Assembly: GCF_000165485.1 (NCBI RefSeq)
Contig: NC_014623.1
Location: forward strand, 6,094,893-6,158,892
Direction of reading: 5' to 3'
Length of the DNA: 64,000 bases
Source of the DNA: Stigmatella aurantiaca DW4/3-1
GTDB lineage: Bacteria > Myxococcota > Myxococcia > Myxococcales > Myxococcaceae
In this document: piece after piece, positions 17,453 to 26,176 of the stretch
Layout of the letters: the number at the start of each line of letters is the position of its first letter
Numbering within the stretch: the first letter of the stretch is position 1
Position numbers and translations under genes: made by a program
The notes under the pieces: generated by a model
What the model was told of the DNA's origin: nothing
Seen by the model: the letters and a program-made list of their open reading frames with translations, nothing else
Databases searched by the model: none

Positions 17453-18577
17453 ATGAAGGGTTTGTTCGGGGCATGCGCCACTTTGTTCGCAGCCGGTTTT
17501 CTGCTCCCCGGGCTTGCAGAAGCCCAGCCGATCCTCCAACAGCGCTGCAACGCGGACAGCCTGGATCCCGTCCAAGCCGAGCGGCGCCTGGCCTGGGCCC
17601 GCCGCTGCGGCTTGCTGACGCACGTTGCGAACACAGGGAACTGGTTCGACACCTACGTCCCCTCGTCAAACAACGCGGGAACCCTCAAGGACTACGCCGA
17701 GGATGACATCAACTACAACTGGGGCGGCCAGAACACATACACCGGCCAGAGTGACATCTTCGAAATCAACTCCTCGTTGGTCTCCAAGCTCTACCAGAGC
17801 GGCGCCACCTCGCAGCACACGGACGGCGATGGGTTCTTCCGCTGGGAGCGCCTCGCGTCTCGCAAGAAGGCACGCCCGCTCTACCCGACCTTCGGGAATC
17901 AGGGCGACATTTACAGCCCCACCAACAAGCAGCTGTTCCCCCACCCCAGCCAGGTCGTCGACGGCAGCCCGCTCAACTGCGGCTTCTACTTCAACCAGGC
18001 CGGCACCCTCTCCGCGGCGGGCAATAACTTCTTCGTCAACGGGTACTGCGAGGCGTCGTGCTACACGCCCGAGCAGAAGATCCGCTTCCCCGAGGGGGAT
18101 GTCGCCATCGTCGAGGCCGTCGCTGGCATGAAGAAGAACGTCGTGACGCTGACGCCGGACTCCAGCCTCGACGCCATCGCGCTGCAGACGAACAAGACCT
18201 ATAGCTACACGGCGGAGTTCCGCGACACCGAGCACCCGATCGTGAACCTGCTGATGGCCTCGGGCGGCAAGCTGACCGTGACGAAGGAGCACCCCCTCAT
18301 CAACAGCGAGGGCCGCCTGGTCACCGCGCAGACGGTCAAGGTGGGCGATGAGCTGGTCAAGGTGGACGGCTCGTTCGATCCGATCGTGCGGGTGGAGCAC
18401 ACCACGCACTTCGGCAAGGTGTACAACCTGCGGCCGGACACCGACGACCGCGTCTCCAACATCCTGGTGGCGGAGGGCTATCTCGTGGGCTCGTCGCTCT
18501 TCCAGAATGACGAGGTCGGCTACGTCAACCGCATCATCCTCAACCGGCAGGCGGTGCCGGCGTCGCTGATTCCTTGA
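17453..18577 (+). CDS. secreted protein with C-terminal Hint domain, copy 2
   Basis: This 374-aa paralogue of the gene at 12271 has a signal peptide (ending GLAEA, then QPILQQRC). The shared N-terminal module is LAWARRCGL ... KARPLYPTFG ... FFVNGYCEASC. The Hint domain begins at the Cys of CYTPEQKIRF, has block B TVTKEHPLINS and ends VSNILVAEGYLVGSS. As in copy 1 there is no His-Asn terminus, so only N-terminal autocleavage is expected. The Hint part is better conserved between the copies than the N-terminal module. AAGGAG lies shortly before ATG 17453. It is followed by its own hairpin. Confidence 0.88.
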   Translation: MKGLFGACATLFAAGFLLPGLAEAQPILQQRCNADSLDPVQAERRLAWARRCGLLTHVANTGNWFDTYVPSSNNAGTLKDYAEDDINYNWGGQNTYTGQSDIFEINSSLVSKLYQSGATSQHTDGDGFFRWERLASRKKARPLYPTFGNQGDIYSPTNKQLFPHPSQVVDGSPLNCGFYFNQAGTLSAAGNNFFVNGYCEASCYTPEQKIRFPEGDVAIVEAVAGMKKNVVTLTPDSSLDAIALQTNKTYSYTAEFRDTEHPIVNLLMASGGKLTVTKEHPLINSEGRLVTAQTVKVGDELVKVDGSFDPIVRVEHTTHFGKVYNLRPDTDDRVSNILVAEGYLVGSSLFQNDEVGYVNRIILNRQAVPASLIP

Positions 18578-18602
18578 GCACCCGGCCAGCATCGAGCCCC
18601 TG

Positions 18603-18630
18603 AGCCGGCAGCGTCCTCGCGCTGCCGGCT
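18603..18630 (+). terminator. hairpin after Hint copy 2
   Basis: A perfect 11-bp stem (AGCCGGCAGCG/CGCTGCCGGCT, loop TCCTCG) lies 25 bp after the stop. It resembles the hairpin after Hint copy 1 and also lacks a T-run. Confidence 0.6.
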
Positions 18631-18732
18631 TGCGATGGCCCCAGCCCCCCTCCCGGAAACCTGAGCCCTTTCCGGGGGATGAAGCGGCCATTTTGCACTA
18701 CGCTCCGAACTTCACCCGGAGCCCCTCCTTCT

Positions 18733-19566
18733 ATGCTCGAACGCACCATCGCTTTTCTCGGAGCTGGCAACATGGCGGAAGCCCTCATCAAGGGCCTCCT
18801 GCGCTCGGGCACCGCCCGCCCAGACGCCATCATCGCCACGGGCCGCCGCGCCGAGCGCCTGCAGGTGCTCCAGAGCACCTACGGCGTGCGCACCCAGACG
18901 GACAACGTGGCCGCCGCGCGGGAAGCGGGCATCATCGTGCTCTCCGTCAAGCCGCAGGCCATGGACAAGCTGCTCGTCCAGGTGGCGCCCGTGCTGGACT
19001 CGAGCAAGCTGGTCATCTCCGTGGCCGCGGGCGTCCCCATCGCCGCGCTGGAGCGGCGGTTGGGGGCCGGGGCCCGCATCGTCCGCACCATGCCCAACAC
19101 CCCCTCCCTGGTCGGCGCGGGCGCCTGTGCCCTGGCCCGGGGTGAGCATGCCAGCGAGGAGGACCTCGCCGTGGCCAGCCGCATCTTCGAGGCCGTGGGC
19201 ATCACCACCGTGGTGGACGAGAACCTGCTGGATGCGGTGACGGGGCTGTCCGGAAGCGGGCCCGCCTACCTCTTCCTGGTCATCGAGGCCCTCTCCGACG
19301 CGGGGGTGAAGGTGGGCCTGCCCCGCTACACCGCCCTCAAGCTCGCCGCACAGACGGTGCTCGGCAGCGCCCAGCTGCTCATCGAGACCAATGCCCACCC
19401 CGGCCAGCTCAAGGACCAGGTGACGAGCCCCGGGGGCACCGCGATTGCTGGCTTGCATACCCTGGAAGCAGGCGGGCTGCGCACCACCCTCATTAACGCC
19501 GTGGAGGCCGCCACCCGGCGCGCGAAGGAGCTGGGAGAGCAGTTCCTGGAGAAGTCCGAGCGCTGA
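18733..19566 (+). CDS. proC: pyrroline-5-carboxylate reductase
   Basis: This 277-aa protein catalyses the last step of proline synthesis, reducing 1-pyrroline-5-carboxylate with NAD(P)H in the cytoplasm. The N-terminal Rossmann motif is AFLGAGNMAEAL; the C-terminal dimerisation domain has the family signature GLSGSGPAYLF and the QVTSPGGTAIAGL stretch. Length matches the family. ATG 18733 starts directly before the Rossmann strand; an upstream ATG at 18679 would add 18 residues with no family counterpart. It leads a run with the DivIVA-like, YggU-like and gluzincin genes, with 16-bp, 6-bp and overlapping junctions. Confidence 0.96.
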   Translation: MLERTIAFLGAGNMAEALIKGLLRSGTARPDAIIATGRRAERLQVLQSTYGVRTQTDNVAAAREAGIIVLSVKPQAMDKLLVQVAPVLDSSKLVISVAAGVPIAALERRLGAGARIVRTMPNTPSLVGAGACALARGEHASEEDLAVASRIFEAVGITTVVDENLLDAVTGLSGSGPAYLFLVIEALSDAGVKVGLPRYTALKLAAQTVLGSAQLLIETNAHPGQLKDQVTSPGGTAIAGLHTLEAGGLRTTLINAVEAATRRAKELGEQFLEKSER

Positions 19567-19582
19567 CCTATAATCGGTCCTC

Positions 19583-20110
19583 ATGAAGATCACCCCGCTC
19601 GACATCCGGCAAAAGCGGTTCGACACCGCCGTCCGTGGCTTCTCCCGCCGTGAGGTGGAGGCCTACCTGGAGCTGCTGGCCGGAGAGTTCGAAGAGGTGG
19701 TGAAGGAGAACATCGCCCTCAAGGAAGAGCTCCGGCGCGCCCAGCTGCGCATCGAGCAGTACCAGGAGCGCGAGCGCACCCTCCAGGAGACGATGGTCAC
19801 CGCCCAGCGCATCAGCGAGGACCTGAAGTCCGCCGCCAAGAAAGAGGCGGAGATCATCATCGCGGACGCCGAGCACCAGGCAGAGAAGATCGTCCACGGC
19901 GCCCACCAGAAGCTCGTCCAGGTGGTGGAGGACATCAACGAGCTGAAGCGCCAGCGCACCCAGTTCGAATCCCAGGTGCGCTCGGTGGTGGAGGCCCACC
20001 GCAAGCTGCTGGAGACCTTCAGCGGCCCCAGCTTTGCGGACCGCGACTACGCGCGGGTCGAGGACAACGTGGCCTACCTCTCGCAGAAGAAAGCCACCCA
20101 CGGCGAGTAG
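19583..20110 (+). CDS. DivIVA-domain coiled-coil protein
   Basis: This 175-aa protein begins with the DivIVA N-terminal signature (MKITPLDIRQKRF, then GFSRREVEAYLE), which in the family binds curved membrane at poles or septa. The rest, from about residue 30 to 160, is an almost unbroken coiled coil rich in Glu, Lys and Gln. It probably organises the pole or division site and recruits partners. Its place just after proC and before a YggU-like gene is the common dcw-associated order, though the membrane protein YggT, often in between, is missing here. Confidence 0.88.
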   Translation: MKITPLDIRQKRFDTAVRGFSRREVEAYLELLAGEFEEVVKENIALKEELRRAQLRIEQYQERERTLQETMVTAQRISEDLKSAAKKEAEIIIADAEHQAEKIVHGAHQKLVQVVEDINELKRQRTQFESQVRSVVEAHRKLLETFSGPSFADRDYARVEDNVAYLSQKKATHGE

Positions 20111-20116
20111 GCCCCG

Positions 20117-20413
20117 GTGCCCCCTTGGCTGAAAGTCCTCCCGGAGGGTGTGGAGCTGGCGGTGCTCGTCCAACCCCGCGCCTCGCGCACCCGCGTGGTG
20201 GGCGAACATGACGGGATGCTGAAGCTCCAGCTCGCCGCGCCCCCGGTGGATGGGGAAGCCAATGCAGCCCTGGTGGAATTCCTCGCCAAGCGCCTCGGCC
20301 TTCCCCGGCGCCAGGTGACGCTGGTGGCCGGTGACGCGGCGCGGCGAAAGCGGGTGTTTCTGGCGGGAGTTGATGCCGCACGGGTCGAGGCTGTTATGTC
20401 TCAGGCCTCGTGA
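20117..20413 (+). CDS. YggU/DUF167 family protein
   Basis: This 98-aa protein has the DUF167 (UPF0235) pattern: VLVQPRASRTRVVGEHDG, then LKLQLAAPPVDGEANAAL and a VTLVAGDAARRKRV stretch. The molecular role of the family is unknown, but it is widespread and often near proC and divIVA. The start is GTG at 20117, 6 bp after the DivIVA-like stop. The stop overlaps the GTG start of the next gene (GTGA), which indicates translational coupling. Confidence 0.88.
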   Translation: MPPWLKVLPEGVELAVLVQPRASRTRVVGEHDGMLKLQLAAPPVDGEANAALVEFLAKRLGLPRRQVTLVAGDAARRKRVFLAGVDAARVEAVMSQAS

Positions 20414-21537
20414 GTCCGCTGATGCGCCTGCTCCTGCTTGTCTTCCTGCTGCTGTTGGCCCCCCGGGCTTCCGCCCAGGAGGGCGGTGTGAGTGCTCACG
20501 GCGTCGGCGAGCCCGCCTTGCTGCCCACCTCGCGCCCGGAGCGGGTGACCGGAGAGATCGCCACCCCGCGCTTCCGCCTGCTCTACACCCAGGGCTCGGA
20601 AGGAACGGCCCGGGCCCTATCGGAAAACATCGAGGCGGTGCGCGAATCCTTCGTGAAGGTGCTCGGACGGGACTGGCCGGGCACCACGGAAATCCGCATC
20701 GGCCTGGGCCGCGAAGAGTATGAGGCCCTGGCGCTGCCAGGAGGCCAGCCCCCGGGTTGGGCCGTGGCGCTCGCCTACCCCGCCCACGGCATCATCCTGC
20801 TGGAAGCCCGGAGCCTCAACACCCCGGAGGGGCCGGTGACGCTGCGCCACGAGCTGGCCCACGTGGCCCTGGGCCAGATTGGCGGCTCCTGGCCCCGCTG
20901 GTTCCAGGAGGGCATGGCCCAGCATCTCACCGGGGAGCGCATCGCCCTCACGCACTACGCGGCCATCTTCCGGGCCGTGGCCCAGCAGCGCGTCTTCGAA
21001 TTCGAGGATCTCGCGCAGGGATGGCCCGACATGCGCTCGGATGTGGAAATTGCCTACGCCCAGAGCGCGGACTTCGTGGCCTACCTGGCCTCGGTTCACG
21101 GGGCGCAAGCCATGAGCGAGCTGCTCAACGGGGTGGCCGCGGGCGAGCCCTTCGAGAAGGCGTTCGGCAAGGCCTTCCACTCGTCGCTGACGGTGGAGGA
21201 AAACGCCTGGCGGGGGGGGCTGGCCACGCGCTTCGGCTGGTTGCCGTTGACCACCAGCATGCAACTGGCGTGGCTGGTGGCCCCCGCGCTCTGCGTGGTG
21301 GCCTACCTGCGCCGCCGCCAGCAGCAGGCCGCGCGCCTGGAGGCCATGTCCCAGGAGGAGGCGGCCGAGGACGCCGAGATCGAGCGGCTCGCCGCCGAAG
21401 CTGCTCAGCAGGCGCAGCCTCCCGCTCAAGAGGGGATCCTCCTTCCATGGCCCGCGCCCCTCTCCGAGGAGCAGCGCGAGGCGATGGACGAGGAAGAAGC
21501 GCGAGACCCGAGTCTGCCCAAGCCCACGCTGCACTGA
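20410..21537 (+). CDS. membrane-anchored gluzincin metallopeptidase (peptidase MA-like)
   Basis: This 375-aa protein has a signal peptide (LLLLVFLLLLAPRASA), an extracytoplasmic peptidase domain and a second hydrophobic segment near residues 284-303 followed by a charged tail. The zinc site reads RHELAHVAL (HExxH near residue 147), with the third ligand probably the Glu of WFQEGMAQHL about 20 residues later, as in gluzincins. The domain therefore faces the periplasm, tethered at its C-terminus. GTG 20410 overlaps the preceding stop; ATG 20422 is an alternative start. Substrate is unknown. Confidence 0.8.
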   Translation: MSPLMRLLLLVFLLLLAPRASAQEGGVSAHGVGEPALLPTSRPERVTGEIATPRFRLLYTQGSEGTARALSENIEAVRESFVKVLGRDWPGTTEIRIGLGREEYEALALPGGQPPGWAVALAYPAHGIILLEARSLNTPEGPVTLRHELAHVALGQIGGSWPRWFQEGMAQHLTGERIALTHYAAIFRAVAQQRVFEFEDLAQGWPDMRSDVEIAYAQSADFVAYLASVHGAQAMSELLNGVAAGEPFEKAFGKAFHSSLTVEENAWRGGLATRFGWLPLTTSMQLAWLVAPALCVVAYLRRRQQQAARLEAMSQEEAAEDAEIERLAAEAAQQAQPPAQEGILLPWPAPLSEEQREAMDEEEARDPSLPKPTLH

Positions 21538-21759
21538 GCCATCACGCCCGGCCAGCAGGCCGAGAGGGTTGTTTCGCGCTCACGACCCTGGCTCCCCTCC
21601 AGCCATTGAACCGGCCTTCCCTTCCTTCGGACGTCTGACCGGAGAAATTACGGCCTGAAGGGCTCCCCTGGGTCTGACCCATCCGTCCAAAGGGCTGATT
21701 TTCTTGAGGCTTGGGAGTTCCGGGCCGCTGGCAAAAGACTTGCTCTGTCTGGGGGAGGA

Positions 21760-22293
21760 ATGCGGAGGACACCAGACATGACGGAGCGTGGAAAGCGGGC
21801 AGCAGGCGTGGCGCGGGTCTTCACCCAGCAGCCGGACCGGCTCGCCGCCGCTTGGAGGCGGGTGCGGTGTACGGGAAGCGCTCAGCACACGCCTCCCCAG
21901 GGTTTGCTGGACGCGCTGGTGGAGCCCTTCATCCGCGAGGTGGGATTGAGCCTGGCGGGCAATGAATCGAGCGCGTGGAGCCGCACCCGGGCGGTGTTGC
22001 GGCTGTCCCCCGAGCGGGGCGCGCGCAGCCTCTATGAAGAGTTCGCCGTCCTGCGGCGGTGCATGGTGGACGCCGTGGAGGTCCTGGGAGGCGGGGACTC
22101 GGAGCGTGCGGTGGTGAACCGCGCCGTGGACGAGGCCGTGGACTCAGCGGTGGCGCTGCTGCAGCGGCTGATGGACACGTCGGCCGACGGCCCGCGCGTG
22201 CCCTTTGGAGGTTTGGTGGTGGAGTGGTTCGAGCGGCCTTCGGAGGCCCGGATTCAGCCGGCCTCCAGCGGAGAGCGCGCGGCGCTTCACTGA
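21760..22293 (+). CDS. conserved-looking cytoplasmic protein, unknown function
   Basis: This 177-aa, Arg/Ala/Glu-rich and mostly helical protein has no signal or membrane segment. No family is recognised. A strong GGGGGAGGA precedes ATG 21760, and GGAGG also precedes the internal ATG at 21778 (MTERGKRAA), so either start is possible. The spacer upstream (21538-21759) holds no gene. A strong terminator lies 230 bp downstream. Confidence 0.55.
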   Translation: MRRTPDMTERGKRAAGVARVFTQQPDRLAAAWRRVRCTGSAQHTPPQGLLDALVEPFIREVGLSLAGNESSAWSRTRAVLRLSPERGARSLYEEFAVLRRCMVDAVEVLGGGDSERAVVNRAVDEAVDSAVALLQRLMDTSADGPRVPFGGLVVEWFERPSEARIQPASSGERAALH

Positions 22294-22522
22294 GGATGTG
22301 CCGACCCGTCCGGCTTGACACTCCCGCGAGGGAGCGTCCGAGGGCCGGCGGTTGATGGGGGCGTGCCGCGGGGCAAGGGGGCTCCAGTGGCGCGAAACGG
22401 GGGGCGTGCTCCCGGCATGGGGGCTGGTGAGCGCGCAGGAAGGCCGCGCGGGACGTGGGGATGGGGATCCCCGCGCCTCGTCGGCCGGACGGGTCGGCTG
22501 TGTTGTCTGCGGGGAGGGCACG
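22294..22522. other. intergenic region without gene
   Basis: Open frames cross this stretch on both strands but all are GC-skew shadows: none has a Shine-Dalgarno or family motif. It is the 3' region of the preceding gene, ending in the terminator at 22523. Confidence 0.4.
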
Positions 22523-22563
22523 GGAGGAAGCGTCCTCGGGGGTGGACGCTTCCTCCTGTTTTT
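22523..22563 (+). terminator. Rho-independent terminator between convergent genes
   Basis: A perfect 13-bp stem (GGAGGAAGCGTCC/GGACGCTTCCTCC, loop TCGGGGGT) is followed by TGTTTTT on the plus strand. It ends plus-strand transcription before polA, whose stop is 22 bp away; the hairpin may also serve polA. Confidence 0.88.
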
Positions 22564-22584
22564 GGGGGCGGCCTCCGAAAGCCC

Positions 22585-25284
22585 TCAGTGGGCGTCCGCC
22601 CAGGTCTTCCCCGCGCCCACGTCCACCTTGAGGGGAACCTTGAGGGTGGCCACCGAGGACATGCACTGGCGCGCCAACGCTTTCACCCGGTCCACCTCGG
22701 CCTCGGGTGCCTCGAAGAGCAGTTCGTCGTGCACTTGGAGCAGCATCACCGTGGCCAGCCGCTCCTTCGTGAGCGCCTCATCCACCGCCAGCATGGCCTT
22801 CTTGATGAGATCCGCCGCGGTGCCCTGAATGGGCATGTTGATGGCGGCCCGCTCGGCAGCCTGGGCCACGGCGCGGTTCTTCGAGTTCAGATCCGCCATC
22901 AGCCGCCGACGGCCGAACATCGTTTCCACGTAGCCCGTCTTTCGCGCCCGCTCGACGGTGTCCTCCAGGTAACGGCGGATGCCCGCGTAGCGGGTGAAGT
23001 AGCGCTCGATGATGTCACGCGCCTCCTCCACGGAGATGCTCAGCCGGGTGGACAGCCCGTGCGGTGACAGGCCGTAGGCGATGCCGAAGTTGACCGTCTT
23101 GGCCACCCGGCGCTGGTCCCGGTCCACCTTGTCCGGCGTCACGCCGAAGATCTCCGCCGCCGTACGGCTGTGGATGTCCTCGTCATGCTGGAAGGCGTCC
23201 AGGAGGACCGGATCCTCTGCGATGTGCGCCAGCAGCCGAAGCTCGACCTGACTGTAGTCCGCGGAGACGAGCTGGTAGCCCGCCTCCGCCACGAAGGCGC
23301 GCCGGATCTCCCGCCCCAGCTCCGTGCGCACGGGGATGTTCTGAAGGTTCGGGTCCGACGAGGAGAGCCGCCCGGTGGCGGTGGCCGCCTGATGGTAGGT
23401 GGTGTGGATGCGCCCATCCTTCGCCACGAGCCCCGGCAGCGTGTCCAGGTAGGTGCTCTTGAGCTTGGACAGCGAGCGGTACTCGAGGATGGCGCCGGGC
23501 AGGGGGTGCTGCTCGGCCAGCTTCTCCAGCACCTCCTGGTCCGTGGAGGGGCCCGTCTTGCCCTTCTTGAGGATGGGCAACTGGAGCTTTTCGTAGAGCA
23601 CCTGCGCCAGCTGGGGGTTGGAGCCCACGTTGAATTCCTGCCCCGCCAGCGTGTGGATGTGCTTGAGCTTCGTCTCACACTCGGCGTCCACCTGGGTGGA
23701 GAGGGTCTTGAACACGGCCGTGTCCAGCTTCACCCCCTGCTGCTCCATCCGCGCCAGGATGGGCAACAGCGGCAGTTCCATGTCACGTGCCAGCGCCGCC
23801 AGCCCAATCGCCTCCAGTTCCTCCCAAAGGCGGGGGGCCAGCCGCCGCGCCGCATCCGCGCGAGCCCCATAGGCGGCGGCCACCTCCTCCGCGCTGTGTT
23901 CCACCAGGGGCCGGCCCTTCTTCCCCTCCGCCGTGGCGGGCAGCGCGGGCAATTCCAGCCCCAACCGCTCGCGGCTCAGGTCCGGAAGCGCATGCTCCCG
24001 GCGTGAAGGGTTGAGCAGGTAGCTCAGCAGCTCCACATCGTCATGGGCCCCCTGGAGCGTCAGCTTCATGCCGCCGAGCAACAGCGAGAGCACCTTGAGG
24101 TCATGCCCCCCCTTCTTCACGGCGGGATCCGCGAGCAGACCGCCCATGACGTGGGCAAAGCGTGCCTCTGGCACCTGCACCGAGCCGAGCACGTCATGGC
24201 GCAGGGGCACGTAGGCGGTGCGCCCATCCGGCAGGGCGATTCCCAACCCCACCAGCGGCGTGGCGAAGGGAGGCCCGGCGTAGGCGGGAACCAAGAAGAG
24301 AGAGCCCGCCTCGCGGGCCGCCTCCGTCAGGACCTTCAGCTCCTCCTCGCTGGTGATCACCTGCACGGGGGCCGCGGGGACCGCAGGCTCGGTGGGCTTG
24401 GGCGTGGAGGTGTCCGCGGGCAACTCATTCACGAGCCGGAAGAACTCCAGCTCCGTGAAGAGCTGCCGCGCACGGGCGTTATCGATGGGACGGCGGATCA
24501 GCTCCGGAATGGTGACCTTCAGGTCCAACTGGGTATTGAACGTCACCAACTGCCGGGCGCGGAGCAAGCTCTCGCGGTGGGAAGAGATCGCCTCGCGGAT
24601 CTTCGGCTTCTTCACCTCATCCAGCCGGGCGAGCATCGTGTCCACGTCCCCGAACTGCTGGAGCAGCGCCGCCGCCGTCTTGTCCCCAATGCCGGGGACC
24701 TTGGGGACATTGTCCACCGCGTCGCCGATGAGCGACAGGTAGTCGCGCATCTGCCGGGGCTCGATGCCCAGCCGTTCCTTCACCTCGGCGGGCCCGGTGT
24801 GCACATCCTTCATCGGATCGAAGAGGCGCACGTCCTCGTCGACGATCTGGATGAAGTCCTTGTCGCCCGTCACCACCTGGACGCAGAACCCCTCGGCCTT
24901 GGCGCGGGCGGCCAGGGTGCCAATGACGTCGTCCGCTTCCCACCCGGGAACCTCGAGGACGGGAAGATTGAGCGCCTCCACCACCTTGCGGATGAGCGCG
25001 AACTGAGGAACCAGATCCTCCGGGGGGCCTTCGCGGTGGGCCTTGTAGTTGGGATCGATCTTCTGGCGCTCGGCGCGGCTGTCCTTGTCGAAGGCAAGCG
25101 CGATGTGGGTGGGCTCCAGGTCCTTCAGGGACTTGAGCACCATGCGCGTGAAGCCCAGCACGGCGTTGGTAGGCACCCCCTTGCTCGTGGAGAGGGGGGG
25201 CACCGCGTGGTAGGCGCGGAAGATGAAGCTGGAGGCGTCGATCAGCGTCAGGACGGGGGCGGAGCGCAGGGGGCTCGAAACCAT
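22585..25284 (-). CDS. polA: DNA polymerase I, proofreading site degenerate
   Basis: This 899-aa protein fills gaps and removes RNA primers in replication and repair. Residues about 10-300 form the 5'-3' FLAP exonuclease (LIDASSFIFRAYHA; VVTGDKDFIQIV). The polymerase domain (about 510-899) is intact: motif A SADYSQVELRLLAHI, motif B RRVAKTVNFGIAYGL and motif C LLQVHDELLFE. The 3'-5' exonuclease region (about 315-500) lacks its metal ligands: the DTE motif is replaced by LVPAYA, NLKYD by DLKVL, and the third YxxxD Asp by Ala. So proofreading is predicted absent, as in Thermus and some other Pol I enzymes. Confidence 0.97.
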   Translation of the reverse strand: MVSSPLRSAPVLTLIDASSFIFRAYHAVPPLSTSKGVPTNAVLGFTRMVLKSLKDLEPTHIALAFDKDSRAERQKIDPNYKAHREGPPEDLVPQFALIRKVVEALNLPVLEVPGWEADDVIGTLAARAKAEGFCVQVVTGDKDFIQIVDEDVRLFDPMKDVHTGPAEVKERLGIEPRQMRDYLSLIGDAVDNVPKVPGIGDKTAAALLQQFGDVDTMLARLDEVKKPKIREAISSHRESLLRARQLVTFNTQLDLKVTIPELIRRPIDNARARQLFTELEFFRLVNELPADTSTPKPTEPAVPAAPVQVITSEEELKVLTEAAREAGSLFLVPAYAGPPFATPLVGLGIALPDGRTAYVPLRHDVLGSVQVPEARFAHVMGGLLADPAVKKGGHDLKVLSLLLGGMKLTLQGAHDDVELLSYLLNPSRREHALPDLSRERLGLELPALPATAEGKKGRPLVEHSAEEVAAAYGARADAARRLAPRLWEELEAIGLAALARDMELPLLPILARMEQQGVKLDTAVFKTLSTQVDAECETKLKHIHTLAGQEFNVGSNPQLAQVLYEKLQLPILKKGKTGPSTDQEVLEKLAEQHPLPGAILEYRSLSKLKSTYLDTLPGLVAKDGRIHTTYHQAATATGRLSSSDPNLQNIPVRTELGREIRRAFVAEAGYQLVSADYSQVELRLLAHIAEDPVLLDAFQHDEDIHSRTAAEIFGVTPDKVDRDQRRVAKTVNFGIAYGLSPHGLSTRLSISVEEARDIIERYFTRYAGIRRYLEDTVERARKTGYVETMFGRRRLMADLNSKNRAVAQAAERAAINMPIQGTAADLIKKAMLAVDEALTKERLATVMLLQVHDELLFEAPEAEVDRVKALARQCMSSVATLKVPLKVDVGAGKTWADAH

Positions 25285-25370
25285 GCCCCGGCCTTAGCGC
25301 GGCTCTCCCGCTCTGTCCACGCGGCACATGGGGCAGCGGTCCAACGCCCGCCAATCCCCTCCCCCGCAGC

Positions 25371-26015
25371 TCACTTCTTCGGTGCGTCGTCCCCCCAAAG
25401 TGCCTTCAGGTGAGCATCCCGGCCGCACCCCAGCCGGTAGGCCTGGTAATGCTCCGGGTTCTTTTGTGCGTAATCCTGGTGGTAGCCCTCGGCGGGGTAG
25501 AAGGCGGAAGCGGCAACGATCTGGGTCACGATCGGCTGCTGGAAGCGCCCCGAACGCTCGAGCCGCTGCTTGGAGTCCTCGGCGAGCCGCTGCTGTTCCG
25601 CGTCGAGGAAGAAAATGGCGGAGCGGTACTCGGTTCCACGGTCGCAGAACTGGGCATTGACCGTGAGCGGGTCCACGTTGTGCCAGAAGACCTCGAGCAA
25701 CTGCGCATAGCTCACTTTCCCCGGATCATAGACCACCTGCACGGACTCGGCGTGGCCCGTGCTGCCGCTGGAGACCATGGCGTAGGTGGGATGGGCCTTC
25801 GTCCCCCCGGAGTAGCCCGAAGTGGCGGACACCACGCCCGGCGTCTTGTCGAAGGCCAGCTCCATGGACCAGAAGCAGCCCCCCGCGAAGAGGGCGGTGG
25901 CAAGCGTGGGCTCCTTCGACAGGTCCTTCTTGGGTGGCTCCGAGGCCAGGGCCTCCCTCCCCACCAAGGTGACGGCCACAGCGAACAGCGCGAAGCGTAT
26001 GGAGCGAGACGTCAT
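25371..26015 (-). CDS. msrA: exported peptide methionine-(S)-sulfoxide reductase
   Basis: This 214-aa enzyme reduces methionine-S-sulfoxide in oxidised proteins. The active-site Cys is in FAGGCFWSMELAF, and the family strings GYSGGTKAHPTY and YHQDY are present. A signal peptide (FALFAVAVTLVGREALA) places it in the periplasm, unlike cytosolic MsrA. The GCG near the C-terminus may supply a resolving Cys. A longer frame would start at 26075 but ATG 26015, preceded by GAGGAA, gives a clean signal peptide. It diverges from the hydrolase at 26177. Confidence 0.93.
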   Translation of the reverse strand: MTSRSIRFALFAVAVTLVGREALASEPPKKDLSKEPTLATALFAGGCFWSMELAFDKTPGVVSATSGYSGGTKAHPTYAMVSSGSTGHAESVQVVYDPGKVSYAQLLEVFWHNVDPLTVNAQFCDRGTEYRSAIFFLDAEQQRLAEDSKQRLERSGRFQQPIVTQIVAASAFYPAEGYHQDYAQKNPEHYQAYRLGCGRDAHLKALWGDDAPKK

Positions 26016-26176
26016 GACGGTTCTTCCTCTCCCCCTCCCTACGCACCAGCCCGCCCAAGCGTTACACCCGATCAAACCGTCATCCCTCGAACAGGTTCCA
26101 AAGTGCGCCCTGGCCCTTGAAACACTCGCTCGCTCATCCTTGTCGCCAGTTCTTCACGGCAAAGGGGGGGGGTCAA

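Noticed and set aside
24043-25413. 456-codon plus frame inside polA
   Set aside because: Antisense shadow of an unambiguous DNA polymerase I gene.
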